64,000 nt of DNA from Mercurialis annua (lineage: Eukaryota > Streptophyta > Magnoliopsida > Malpighiales > Euphorbiaceae), in the NCBI RefSeq assembly GCF_937616625.2, contig NC_065570.1:72133665-72197664 (forward strand), read 5' to 3'. The notes beneath the pieces are model-generated. The model saw only the letters and a program-made list of their open reading frames with translations, searched no databases and was not told where the DNA came from. Positions 12,657 to 24,477 of the stretch are shown here, piece by piece. Position 1 is the first letter of the stretch; the number at the start of each line of letters is the position of its first letter. Position numbers and translations under genes: made by a program.

Positions 12657-13112
12657 ATGACAGCAATGATGGGAAAATGCAGCAAGATTCGCCACATCGT
12701 CAGGCTACGCCAATTGCTGCGACGGTGGAGAAACAAGGCACGCATTTCGGCGAACCGGATACCGTCGGATGTTCCGGCAGGGCACGTGGCGGTTTGTGTA
12801 GGAAGTAGTTGCCGGAGATTTGTGGTTCGTGCTACTTTCTTGAACCATCCCGTATTCAAGAAACTGCTGGTTCAAGCTGAAGAAGAGTTTGGATTCACAA
12901 ACCAAGGTCCTCTAGCGATTCCTTGTGATGAAACGGTTTTTGAGGAAGTGATTCGGTACATTTCGAGAACTGAGTCAGGAAGTTCAACTCGGTTCTCGAA
13001 TTTTGAAGATTTTCAAAGATATTGTCATGTTGGTGTTAGAAGTAGTAATCTTGATTTCTGGACCGAATCAAGACCGTTACTCAAGGGATTTACTGATAAA
13101 ACAATTTACTAA
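12657..13112 (+). CDS. SAUR: SAUR-family auxin-responsive protein
   Basis: A single-exon frame of 151 codons with no intron, as is usual for SAUR genes. Residues about 38-102 form the SAUR core: DVPAGHVAVCVG, then CRRFVVRATFLNHPVFKKLL, an acidic AEEEFGF turn, and GPLAIPCDE before a final helix. The basic N-terminal extension (IVRLRQLLRRWRNKAR) and the C-terminal tail of about 45 residues are typical of the longer SAUR subgroup. In the family, SAURs inhibit PP2C.D phosphatases, so that plasma-membrane proton pumps stay active and cells expand. That role is family knowledge, not visible here. Three in-frame ATGs (12657, 12666, 12669) are possible starts; relatives often begin at an MMGK-like motif, so 12666 or 12669 may be the true start. 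No DST-type mRNA instability element was recognised in the 3' region. Confidence 0.93.
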   Translation: MTAMMGKCSKIRHIVRLRQLLRRWRNKARISANRIPSDVPAGHVAVCVGSSCRRFVVRATFLNHPVFKKLLVQAEEEFGFTNQGPLAIPCDETVFEEVIRYISRTESGSSTRFSNFEDFQRYCHVGVRSSNLDFWTESRPLLKGFTDKTIY

Positions 13113-13430
13113 TCCAAAACATTAACTTTCTTGAAAATAAAAAAAATTCTGACCCGGGATTGACTCAGTCCATGTTAATGAGAGCTCTCCACATGACCAT
13201 CAAAGGCCAAAACAATTATCATACGAGTACAGTTGCCGAGTTGAACTCTAAAATTTGACTCGCGGTTGAGTTGGCCTTCAGCTTTCCATCATACAGAGAG
13301 ATAAGCTTGTCGGAGATGTTCTTTTTTTCTCTTTAAAATTTCTATTTCCATTATCGATTTAATTGGGTTAACATTGTGAGTTACTGAGGCAAGTGATGAT
13401 AGTGTCAAGAATTTCCGAGAGGATGCATTG

Positions 13431-13485
13431 GAGATGGCAAGCAGAGGTGGCTGAGTTATCCACCGAGTCGTCCCGGGTTCGAATT
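13431..13485 (+). repeat. SINE-like remnant with tRNA-type promoter boxes
   Basis: GGTGGCTGAGTTATCC resembles the A box of a tRNA-Ser/Leu-type promoter. GGGTTCGAATTGG, about 30 bases later, fits the B box consensus. The tRNA body cannot fold into a complete cloverleaf, so this is not a tRNA gene. A decayed tRNA-derived SINE is the simplest reading; no tail or TSD was found. Confidence 0.3.
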
Positions 13486-13499
13486 GGAGAGTTTGAGAC

Positions 13500-16429
13500 A
13501 CTTGAAAATTTATTTGGAAGCAGAGGAAGGAAACAAAATAATTAAGTGATTATTAACTTAGTTCTAAATAATCACTTTTTTGTAAATTCATGTTATTTAT
13601 TACTATTATTCATCAATGAAACAATTTGTAAAGGATTTTTAAATTTATCGTTCGGAATTGAGAATTTTTAAATTTACTGATTAGAATGTGATGTGAATAT
13701 ATAATTTAATAATTAAGGTCGTTAATCATGGTTGTGGGCTGATAGAAGCCATAATGGCATCTAACCATGTGAAAGAACTGCTCCAATTTGCCCTTCTAAC
13801 CCTTTCAAAATTTAATAATTATTTTGATTTATAAATTATTTTATTCAACTATCATAGTATGTTATTAAAAGAAAAACATATATCATGGAGTATATGTTGC
13901 TTCAACTTTAATCCACAGAATAATATTTATATCTTTCGGCTCCAAAGTTCAATAAGACTACTGCAATCTTTTTCTTTACCATAATATGTGGAGATTTAAA
14001 ATTTAATAATTTATTAAATTTAAGTATATTGGCAAAAAATGTGTAGCATCCATTTTAAGTTCCCAAATTTAATTTTAGTGTTTTTCCTCTACACATCAAA
14101 GACAGAAAAAAGAGTTTCAATAGCACAATTTATTTATTTTCCACAATTGAAAGAGAAAAAACAAAATTATTAGTAATAATAAACTTCTGGCATGCAACAA
14201 TATTTTATTGGACCCCCTTTCTATTGGAGAAAATTATAAATCTACTAATCATAGCCAACTAAATATGATGGAACATTTGACTTTATAATATATTTTTTAT
14301 TATTCTACAAATACATTTTTGCGAACCAAAATGAGTGCATGGAACAATCATTCCATTTTGGAGAAAGGTATGTGATTAATAAATCATTCATAATTAAACT
14401 GTCTTGAGCTGTTTAAAGCTTCAACTATACTTTAGGTAATCACTTTGACCGGTCAAATCACATAAAATAAACTCAATTTAGTTTGAATTTTTGTTTTAAA
14501 TAGTATTAAAATTTAATTTGATTGAATCGAATTAAATTACTATGTACTATGACTAACCGAATAAAATTAGTGTAAACAAATAATTAAGTCGACCTTGATC
14601 AAATGCTCCGTTTCGTAGAATGGGCCATTGCATAGAACCCGGTAGCTTGGCTCCTGGTTCAAGTAAAATCCATATGCGTAAGGCAAGAAATTAAATAGTT
14701 GTGTCAGTTTTTAATTGATGAAGATCCACTAACTCAAGGTGGGTTTGATTGGGCCAGTCATTTGGTCAAAAGGTACTATTTGTTTTGTTAAATATAATAC
14801 TTTTTGCTTGTGAATCTAACATGTGTCCAGAATTAAAATAAATAGCGAAATAACGAAAGTTATTCCTCTATAAAAATAGCAATTGCCTATCGAAAATTGC
14901 CAAAAATGTGGATGGCCAGCATAAATTAGCCGGTGAGATTTGCATCCACTAACTCTAACCCTAACCCTAAACAGCACACATGGCTGTAAACGAGCAGAAC
15001 CGAATATGTAATACGTCTAGTTCGAAATCAAACTCGAGTTTGTTCGAGTTTAAATTCAATTTTGAATAAATTTAAATTTTCAAATTTTGATTACAAATCT
15101 CAAACCGTATCCGAACGATTCGAATTCGAAGTACTGAGTTTCGTAAACAAAAAAATAACCATAAAAAATTAAAAGATTATAATATTTGATGCATTTAAAA
15201 TATTTTTATTAGGAAATATAGAAATCATTCAAATAATATACTATATGTTTAAAACTAGAAGTATTTAAAGCCGATTTTATGTGTAAGAAACTCATCCAGA
15301 TCCATACATCTCACAAGTCTTTTAAATTAATACTCAAGTTTGACTCGAGATTAAACTAGAGTAGCTCGACTTCGAGTTTAAGTTTAAATCCTTCAAACTG
15401 ATGTCGGGTTTTTTAGTTAATTAGAAACTCTCGAGTAACCCAACTTGTTTGTATCCTTAAGCACATGCAAACCACAAAAATCTTTGTTGAAAATGACAAC
15501 ACACAAACCAGAAACTGATAGCATTATCATGCCAAGTTTTTAACTTCAAATTCTCCACTGCAAGCTTATAAAAATGGAGGTCTTAATCAAGTAGGATCTT
15601 TTTATCTTTCTTTTGGTATTTTTGGGTCTACACACATCAAATATCTTTCAATTGAAGGACATTATTTTTGTACATCAAATAGTAACACCAGAACTAGTGG
15701 GTAGTGGGCAGTTTAATCATGCCACGAAAAAATTGATTTTCTAAAAAAGTCTGCTACAAAAAATTTATTGCTCCAATTTGAAGAAGATATGGTTTCGATT
15801 TTATTACATTTTTATGATAATGGAGGGTGGGCCAAAAAGGAATCAAGTTTTGTGTAAATGATTGAGAAAATGAGATTAGGATAGATTTCATTTCATTTCA
15901 GATACATTAAAGTTGGAAGTTTTGATCTTGTTGATTTCTCAAGTGATAATTGACTATGAGTCGCTAAGAGGACATGACATTGATTGATACAGAATCATAT
16001 CTTGAGAGACATTACTTAACTATCTTTTTATTTAAAATATAAGAATATATCAAAGTATATGTGTTTTAATTTAAATAGTTTAATAATATTGAAACTAATA
16101 TTTTTATTATATAAATATAAAATATATAATTGTGATTTTTTTTATATATCTAGACATAATGGACCGGTTCCCATTTTAATCTAGGCCGTTCGCCTTAAAT
16201 TGGGCTTCAACAGTTAATGTTTGACTTGAGTTCTGTCTGATTTTTAATCTGTAATGAACTTAATTTTATACGGACGAATTTGAAATTTTAAAATTATTTA
16301 ATTTTAATATATGCACGACAACTTAGCCCGGACCTGTATAAATACGATATGCATGCCAGATTTGAATGGTAAATATGATACCCGAACCGGATTCGTACCT
16401 AGTTTGAATTTAAATTAAGAAAAAGGTGG
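13500..16429. other. AT-rich intergenic DNA
   Basis: No gene is recognised. A short telomere-like run (CTAACCCTAACCCTAAAC) lies at about 14952-14970. The tract about 14980-15440 contains repeated CGAGTTT/AACTCGA words on both strands, as in decayed inverted-repeat transposons, but the ends cannot be placed. Confidence 0.5.
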
Positions 16430-16915
16430 TTTTTTTAGATATACCCATAAAATGGAAAATATTCTAAAAATATGTTTTGACCAAAAAATTATTGCAAAAA
16501 TGCGGTTTTCATTTGCAAAAGTACGGTTTATCGAAAAAATTCTTAATTTAAGTTTACTAACGGTTTACTAAAAATAAGTTTATTAACAGTTTACTTAAAA
16601 AAACAGTTTACTACTGTTTACTTTTTATAAAATATTAAAGTAAATTATTGCTTACGTTAATGTCAACTATGAGTATTGTAAAACACGTATTAAATTAGTT
16701 TCAACTTTACTATTTTTTTTATTATAAAAACAAGTTTACAATTAGTTTATTTTCGGTTTACTTTTAATTTACTAAAAAAATAAATTTATTATTAGTTTCT
16801 CAAAGGTATTAATAAAAATAAAAGTAAACTATTTTTTTAATTAACCACAAATTTGTCATAAGTTTACTTTGACATAATTAACTATTGTGGGTTTACTATG
16901 GTTTACAACTTTTGA
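16430..16915. repeat. GTTTAC-rich repeat tract
   Basis: Counted by eye, the hexamer GTTTAC occurs about ten times between 16550 and 16910, mostly as AGTTTACT or GGTTTACT, in otherwise AT-rich non-coding DNA. The start (TTTTAGATATACCCATAAAATGG) resembles the ends of known AT-rich plant DNA transposons. No opposite end could be paired with confidence. Confidence 0.4.
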
Positions 16916-16937
16916 TGGAGTTGCCTTCTATCTCTTA

Positions 16938-17213
16938 CTCCCTCTTCCCTCTGTCCTAAAACAATAATTCACTTTCTTTATTTTTTTGGTCCCAAAATAA
17001 TAGTCCATTTTCTTTATAAATCACAATTTAGAATATTTATTTTCCATATTGTCCTTATTTAAAGTGTATCATTTATTGTTATTAGCTTATAGCTATAACA
17101 TTTAATAAGGGTATGATAGAAAAAATGAAGATAAATTTGTGAAAAGTTAGATCATTAATTGTGTTTCTTGTGTGAAAATGAGAAATTGGACTATTATTTT
17201 GGGACGGAATGAG
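16938..17213. mobile_element. Stowaway-like MITE (276 bp)
   Basis: The left end begins CTCCCTCTTCCCTCTGTCC and the right end is the reverse complement of CTCATTCCGTCCCAAAATAA. Both sit next to TA (16936-16937 and 17214-17215). The CTCCCTCCGTCCC-type terminus with a TA TSD is the hallmark of Stowaway MITEs of the Tc1/Mariner superfamily. The interior is AT-rich and non-coding. Confidence 0.75.
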
Positions 17214-17215
17214 TA

Positions 17216-18160
17216 TTATGAGCTCTTGAATCTGTCAGTGGTCGATCTAGATTTGATTTTGATTGATGAGAATATTGATTTTTGGATGTTGGAATTTGAA
17301 GAGAAATGAATGGAATTGAAGGTTGATAGTCATTGTAGTCGGTATCAGAGAGAAAGAAAAAAAAATTGATAAATGAGTTTTGTGAGAAAAATTAAAAAAA
17401 ATGTAAAAAAGAGAAAATGAATTTATTTGATTTGTTACAAACATATGCCTTCTTAAATATATTTATTATGAATTATAAAAAAAATTATATTTATTATGAA
17501 ATATGTTATTTTTAAAAAAAAATTTAAAAATCTATCTCAAATTGTACCAGCTACTACACAATTATTAAATAACATATTTTTATAAAAAATGAAAAAACAA
17601 AAAACAAAATATTGTAAAAATATATTTTTTTGTAAGAACCCATTAACAGTATGACAATTTAAAGGATTGGTTTTACTGGATTAGGTACGATAATTGAGGC
17701 CTTTTGACCTTTCCGCCTGATAAGAGCTTCAGCCCAATAGATTATTGGGCTGACTGACCATTCTATCAAGACTCACTGTCTTGTTCGTCCATTTTTAGGC
17801 CCAACTTTATACTTCAAAATCACCATACCAGTTATAGGCGATAGACATTATTAATTGACTACTATCACAGTTAGAATGCAGCTGAATGGAGAGTGGAGAC
17901 TACCGCTGGGTCGAAAGTTACTCTAGTCAAATATCGAATCGAGTTCGTATAATAAAATACTTAGTTCGACATGCTTGCGAGACTAATCAATTTTGATTTA
18001 AAACTCTATGTTTAATAATTATACGTGTTATATTGAATTATACTTTTCAATAAACCACAAAACAAATCTTAAAGTTAAAGAAATTTAAAAAAAAGCTAAG
18101 CATGCCCATTTATTACATTATCATCTATAATTTAAAAAAAGGTTTATAAAAATATAATCC
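17216..18160. other. AT-rich intergenic DNA
   Basis: No gene is recognised. The 65-codon minus frame near 17247-17444 is low in complexity (F, I and S from A/T runs). Nothing else could be delimited. Confidence 0.5.
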
Positions 18161-18460
18161 ACCCTAAACCAATCCAAACCGACCACCGATCATTTCCGGC
18201 CACCAATGTCTCCGACTTGCCGCCGGCGACGGCAGCCCCCCACCCTGACATTCTCTTGTAAAAAACGACTTTCTGCCGGCCACAGTCGATCTCCGCTCCC
18301 CAAGCCGGCCACCACCCCCGCCTCCTGTTATCACTTCCACCAACAATCTCTGGCGAAAACCTCTTCTACCCCCTTCGACCATCGCTCTACCATCTCGGCA
18401 CCACCCAAACTGAGGTTGTCGGTGGAAACCGTTTGCCACCGTCTGCCTAAAAACTAAATT
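18161..18460. other. GC-rich island of unknown origin
   Basis: An abrupt block rich in CCGCCGGCGACGG-type words, open in both a plus frame (18206-18457) and a minus frame (18164-18439). The predicted peptides are biased (Gly/Arg or Pro/Thr/Ser) and match no family I know. It may be a captured exon fragment or a retroelement leader. I do not call a gene. Confidence 0.3.
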
Positions 18461-18640
18461 ATAAAATCCTAAAATTTAAACTTTAAACCCTGCATGCTAA
18501 ATCATAAACACACAAAACTAAACCCTAACCCATAAAAACCAAATCTCTAACCTAAAAACCCAAACGTATAATCTCTAATCCAAAAAGAAAATAATTGATG
18601 GAATAAACAAATAAACAAAAAGAAAAGGGAAGAGCAATAA

Positions 18641-18698
18641 ATCACACATCGGCTAGGAAAGAAAGAGAAGACAAAGCGCGTCATCTTTCTCTATAAAA
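18641..18698 (+). promoter_or_regulatory. USE-like box plus TATA box, possible LTR/TRIM or snRNA-type promoter
   Basis: ATCACACATCG (18641-18651) differs at one position from the plant snRNA upstream sequence element RTCCCACATCG. TATAAAA follows at 18692-18698 with a 40 bp gap. No snRNA is recognisable downstream. Similar boxes also occur in LTRs of small plant retroelements, so the block may be a solo LTR piece. Confidence 0.3.
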
Positions 18699-19395
18699 GG
18701 GATACAAACCTATGGGTTCGGGGATACACAATCCGAATGCATAAACAACCTGTATCTTAAACTATCTCCAAACCAAACCTGAATTCCGATACTCGAGATT
18801 CAATAGTCTTTTTCTCAGGATCCGTATTTCAAAATCACTAACCGCACATCCAACATCCGAATCTATCAAGAATTAAGTGAGAAGATTTGAAGATAATAAT
18901 ATATTTTTTAAAAATAAGAGTGTTTAGCATTTTTTTATTATTTTTCCCCTCTTTTTGTATGGATAATCGCTCAAACTAAATTGAGTTCGATTCTTAATTA
19001 TTCCACTAAATTTGAGTTCGAATTCTTAGAATAAAAATTAATTGAACACAAACTAAATTAAATTTTTTTAAATCAATTTAAATTAGATGTATATTTAGTT
19101 CAACTCAATTGCACTCCTAAGCAAAAAGCTCTCAAGTTTTTTTTCCCTGGGTATGTAACTTTAATTTTAAAACGTTACAGAATGGTGTTTTCATTTAGTT
19201 TTTATTACCATGAGACCATATATTAAAGACGTATTAATCGCATTGCCGGTTGTTAAAAGAAATACAGCTCAGGTGTCCCTTTGGCAAATGGTTACAATTT
19301 GTTTTAGCTAAAACATAGTCAGTAGGAGGGACCTGTGCTTTATTTTTGACATTCAATTTCTAGCCCCCTCTTCAATTCCCACTTAATAAAGAGTT

Positions 19396-19712
19396 AACGC
19401 GTCCCTGAATTTTTAATACGAAATCATTAACCTAATTTGTATTTTTTTTAGCAACTAATTCCAAAACTCTTTATTTTTTGATCAAATTATTCCATAATTA
19501 TATTTTTCAAATGCGTAAAATACAAATCGAAGATGAGAGATGCGAAAAAATAATTAGAAAATTCTATAATTGTTACGATAAAATTATCCTAAACTTATTT
19601 TTTACAATAAAAACACAAATTATCGGATAATTTGATCTAAAAATAAAAAAAATTGGAGAAAAAATATAAATTAGATTAAATGATCTCATGTTACGAATTT
19701 AGGGGACGCGTT
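19396..19712. mobile_element. Inverted-repeat element, ACGCGTCCC termini
   Basis: The left end AACGCGTCCCTGAATTTTTA and the right end (reverse complement of AACGCGTCCCCTAAATTCGT) pair over about 55 bp, including the tract CATTAACCTAATTTGTATTTTT. The interior is AT-rich and non-coding. No clear TSD was found, so the superfamily is unassigned. Confidence 0.6.
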
Positions 19713-19939
19713 CACCCTTTCTTTCATTCATTTACTGATTTTGAAATGACTTTGAAGTTATGGTGCACCAGCTGCTCCCACACATACCTTAACTCTATTG
19801 GGTTTATATTGAAAGATGTTAACTAAACATCCAAACTTTATGTCAAATACTCTTTTTGGCAGCATATATAGAAACAAACATTATTGTATAGTTTATTTCG
19901 AAGAAAAAAAAACATGAATGTATAGTTAGTGTCACGAGA

Positions 19940-20692
19940 GCAGTGTTTTAAGAACAGAATCAGACCGGCCGGTTAAATTGTTTTACCATAAATCGGGAAG
20001 GCGGTCTGATTTTTTATTTTTAATCTTTTAGTTAATTTTTTTTATCAATTTATCAATTTATTTGTTAGCTATAGGGGTGAGCAGCTTGGTTAAAACCAAA
20101 CAAAATATTCTATAATAAAATCAGTCAAATAATTTTATCTATTTAACCAAGCTGACTAGATTAATTGAAATGGAATTAGCTGAATTATTAAATCTTAAAA
20201 ATACAATATCAAACCGATTGAATTAGTTAATTAATTTGGCTAAACCGATAAAGGTATAAAGATTAATCATAAAAAAATAAAAACATCAAAAAATATTTGA
20301 TTAATTTGATTAACTAATTTATTTAAAAATATAACCGAACCAACTAAATAACCCAATTAATTGAAAATACTTAACTGAATTAACCGTAATAAATCATTTA
20401 ATTTGGTTTAGGTTAATATTTGTTCACCCCTAGTTAGTTGGAAATTTATAAACTTCTAATAAATTTATATAATTGTATCGGTTGAACTATGATCCGATAG
20501 TTTGTAACACACCGTGTTTTTCCGTCATGGTTTCGTTGTGTTCTCGATTTAGTTTCGGATTGTTATATGGTTTTAGCAAGTATGACATTTTGTTTGAGCA
20601 TCATAGTCATATACCGGTCACGATCTCTGAAATTGGGTCGTGGCATAGTCATATACCGGTTAAGCTATTGGTTTGGTTTTTCAAAACAGTGC
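19940..20692. mobile_element. Older inverted-repeat element hosting a hAT-like MITE
   Basis: The left end GCAGTGTTTTAAGAAC and the right end (reverse complement of GCACTGTTTTGAAAAACC) are similar, and the interior holds a delimited MITE at 20072-20432. A 17 bp direct repeat, CATAGTCATATACCGGT, occurs at 20602-20618 and 20644-20660. No TSD is evident, so the pairing of ends is tentative. The 76-codon frame at 20473 matches nothing known. Confidence 0.4.
20072..20432. mobile_element. hAT-like MITE, TAGGGGTG termini (361 bp)
   Basis: It begins TAGGGGTGAGCAGCTTGGTT and ends with the reverse complement of TAGGGGTGAACA. The interior is AT-rich with GGTTAA and AACCGA words. The flanks GTTAGCTA and GTTAGTTG share five leading bases of a possible 8 bp TSD. 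TAGGGGTG ends are typical of plant hAT MITEs. Confidence 0.6.
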
Positions 20693-21115
20693 ATGTGATG
20701 TGAGTATCCATGCATGACAAACATACTAACTACTACCGTAACCTCCACATACAAAACAACAATACAGTTTCTGAAGATTCACGTTGTGCCTCTTTACTGT
20801 TTAGGCTAACTTTTTCACAGTAAAATTTTGGATTTATGTCTGCTATACCTGAAAATCATACGAACATTTATAGTAATATTTGGACCACTTCATCGTATAT
20901 GTCTTGTGTTGATGAATCTACATGGCTTACTTATTTCAACTTCGACCATTTTCATGTATTTAACAGAGGAAAATTAAGTAGTTGGAGATAGAACAGCATT
21001 TCCTTCTCCATTTATGGCTTCATGCCAACTTGAATTTCTATTTGTTCTCCTTTCTATTGGATCTTACTTTATTTTCTACTAATAATTTCATTATAATTGT
21101 TACATACAATTAGTA

Positions 21116-22024
21116 GGCTTAATTGCTTAAAAAACCCTCACCTTTAACTTTTTTTTTCGTTTATACCCTGATCTAGGAAAATTGTCACATATACTATTGA
21201 CGTTGTGTTTTTGTTTCACCTCTACCCCAAAATTCAAAAAAATGATGATTTATTCAAAACAATTAAATATAAGGATTATTTCATACTTTTTTCAATTAAT
21301 AAAAATACAAACAAACCCTTCATCTTTAAAAACGTTTAAATAAATCCTAAAATTTAATTAATTTTTTTTATTTAAAAAAAAAATCGAACTGTCATCCGAC
21401 TTTCTCCGCCACCCGAATTTTTGAAACCCGCCGCCGGAATTTTTTGAAACCGCCGCCGCCGTCCTCCTTCCACGGAAGGAGGAAAATTTGTTAAGATCGT
21501 TCCTCCTTCAAGAGGAGGAACAGACGATCTGTTCCTCCTTTTGAAGGAGGAACAGATCTGTTCCTCCTCTTGGAGGAGGAACCATCGTTTCTCCTCCGCC
21601 GCTCCTCTTTCCGGCGATCGTCCGATAATTGATTTTTTTTTAATTTATTTTGTTTTGTTGAATAGCGGGTTTTTAAATCGGAGTATGGTGGTAGGTTGGA
21701 ATTGAATTATTTTTTTAATTTTTTACGGTTTTAAATTTTTAATTTTTTTAATAATTAATATAAATTAATTAAAAAGCATGAGGTGAATTTTTTTAGAGAA
21801 GAAGGTGTTTTGGTATAATTAATAAAATTAACTTGTAATTAGAATATATGCTGAAAATGAAGGATTAATTTACATTTTTTTCAATAGAAAAAAAGTCAAT
21901 TTAATACCTCGAGGGTAGAGGTGAAACAAAAAGACAACGTCAATAGTATATGTGTCATTTTTCCTAGGTCAGGATATAAACGAATTAAAGATTAAAGGTG
22001 GGTTTTTTTTGTAGTAATTAAGTC
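21116..22024. mobile_element. MULE-like element with GC-rich hairpin block
   Basis: Terminal inverted repeats of about 130 bp start GGCTTAATTGC on the left and match the right end in reverse complement, including the shared tracts CGTTTATACCCTGA and TACTATTGACGTTG. The same ends delimit the smaller element at 38260-38631, which has a perfect 9 bp TSD, so the family is Mutator-like. The TSD here is not clear. Between about 21400 and 21640 lies a GC-rich insert with four successive short palindromes built on GTTCCTCCT...AGGAGGAAC. No complete protein is encoded. Captured gene sequence (a Pack-MULE) is possible. Confidence 0.65.
21460..21595. repeat. Four serial hairpins built on TTCCTCCT / AGGAGGAA
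   Basis: Four consecutive palindromic units: CCTCCTTCCACGGAAGGAGG, then TTCCTCCTTCAAGAGGAGG, TTCCTCCTTTTGAAGGAGG and TTCCTCCTCTTGGAGGAGG (the last three each closed by AA). Each has stems of 7-9 bp with loops of 2-7 bases. Spacers include short AGATCT- or GACGATCT-type words. They lie in the GC-rich middle of the MULE-like element. Confidence 0.7.
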
Positions 22025-23131
22025 TTTTATAGTAAGTACTTATTTGTATAGTAATGTTGAATGTATTGTGTACCTAATTAAGTTTATTTCATATTTCAAG
22101 TAATCTATTCATCCAAGAGATTAACGATAATTATTAGATGAGATTAATTACAACAATTAATTATTTGTAACATCCATTTTACTTTAAATAATTATACTCC
22201 TATTTAATTAATTTAATGAGAATATCGACTCTAAAACTTTGACCATAGAATTTCCGATGCTGTGTCAAATGCGCTCTCCTCTCAAAATTGATAGATACTC
22301 CCAAAATTATAAGCATTTTTACTTTTACTAGTTTATTTATATTCATATTAATATATTTTTTCTGAAAATGCTAAAATGCAAAACAATATTATCAAATTAA
22401 ATAAGAGTAAGTAAATTTTGTATAAATTAACTCATTTTTATATTTATGTTTGTTTTAAATTGTCTATAACATGATATTTTGATGATTTCATGTAAAAGAA
22501 AAAAGTAAAATTAACTGATGTATGTATGCTTTTTAATTATGTGACTTAAAGAATGGTTTTTCTTCATTTTGTGATGATGATTTTTACCAAATCTCCACTT
22601 AAAGGAAGAGATTTGTTATAATTCTTTATATCTTTTCAATATTTGGATGATGAAATTGCTTTTGTTGTTGATTTCTTGTTACTTTGTAGCTTGTCGTGAC
22701 TCAGAAACCTTGGATTAGCTTGGCTTAATGACATCAAAACGAATGCACAATTCAATTTAATAATGATTTGTCATAATTAGATATAAAAAAGTAAAGCAAG
22801 TGAGGACAGTAATATACTAATATACAATTACAATGTTATTGACTCTACAATCACAAAGACAATTTACTAAAACTATACTCTCTTTATTTTTCTATTTATT
22901 CTCTCAATTTTTTATTTGTCCATCTGATTAACATTGCGGAAATTCTGATTTATCTTAAATTATAAGGTTAAGACCAATATAATTCTATTTTATATATAAT
23001 TATCAATATAATTCTATTAATTAAATTATTAGTTAATTTTTGCAATCATAAATTCATTTACAAAGATGGAAATCTGAAAGATAATAATTAAAATTATTTT
23101 AATATTTCTTAAAAAATAAATATATTTAGCT
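22025..23131. other. AT-rich intergenic DNA
   Basis: No gene and no delimited element are recognised. The sequence is mostly A/T homopolymer-rich DNA. Confidence 0.5.
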
Positions 23132-23880
<749 letters not shown>

Positions 23881-23910
23881 AAACTCTTATAAAAGTAAAA
23901 ACAAAAAGTT

Positions 23911-24163
23911 CCAGTTTTAAGACTTGATGGTCTCCATCAATAATTTTTAGTTTTAAAATTTGATGATCTCTTTCAATATTGACAGTTTAAGGATTTGCTT
24001 CGGTCCCTTCAATATTGTCAGTGTAAGGACTTGCGTCGGTCCTATTAATAATATTCAATTTTAAGACTTGATGGTCTCCTTCAATATTAGCAGTTTAAAG
24101 ACTTGTTTCGGTCCCAATTAGTAATGTTCAGTTTTTAGATTTAATGGTCTCCTTCAATAATAG
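23911..24163. repeat. Degenerate tandem repeat, about 36 bp, seven units
   Basis: Seven consecutive variants of CAGTTTTAAGACTTGATGG followed by TCTCCTTCAATA-type sequence. Two unit flavours are mixed: one with GATGGTCTCC, one with GCTTCGGTCCC. The period drifts between 34 and 38 bases. It lies between the copia remnant and the gypsy LTR and has no coding potential. Confidence 0.65.
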
Positions 24164-24477
24164 CTTCATGATCGGGCCATCAATAAAAACCGAGCTTGCG
24201 TTTAGCCATTAAAAAATTAATCATGGACAAAGAACATTGTTTATAATTTTGCCTTTCAGAGTCACCGGGCTAATTTTGAGACCCGGTGATTTGAAGGATG
24301 AAAATAACATGGAGACTTGAAGTTCGGTACGGCGGCAACTACTTCCTTTTCCATGTGATAAATTAGAAGTGCGGTACGGCGGTTGCGGCGAATATGGCGG
24401 CAAAAATAACAATAAACTACTATATATGATAAAATTATTTATTTAGAATTATGTACGAAAATTTAAAAGGGGTGGGA

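Noticed and set aside
12632..12905. Minus-strand frames across the SAUR gene
   Set aside because: Antisense shadows of the SAUR coding sequence; the sense protein matches the family along its full core.
13431..13485. tRNA gene
   Set aside because: A- and B-box-like words are present but no acceptor or anticodon stem can be formed.
18164..18457. Small protein genes in the GC-rich island
   Set aside because: Both strands are open because of GC-rich composition; the peptides are compositionally biased and unrecognised. It is kept only as a GC-rich island.
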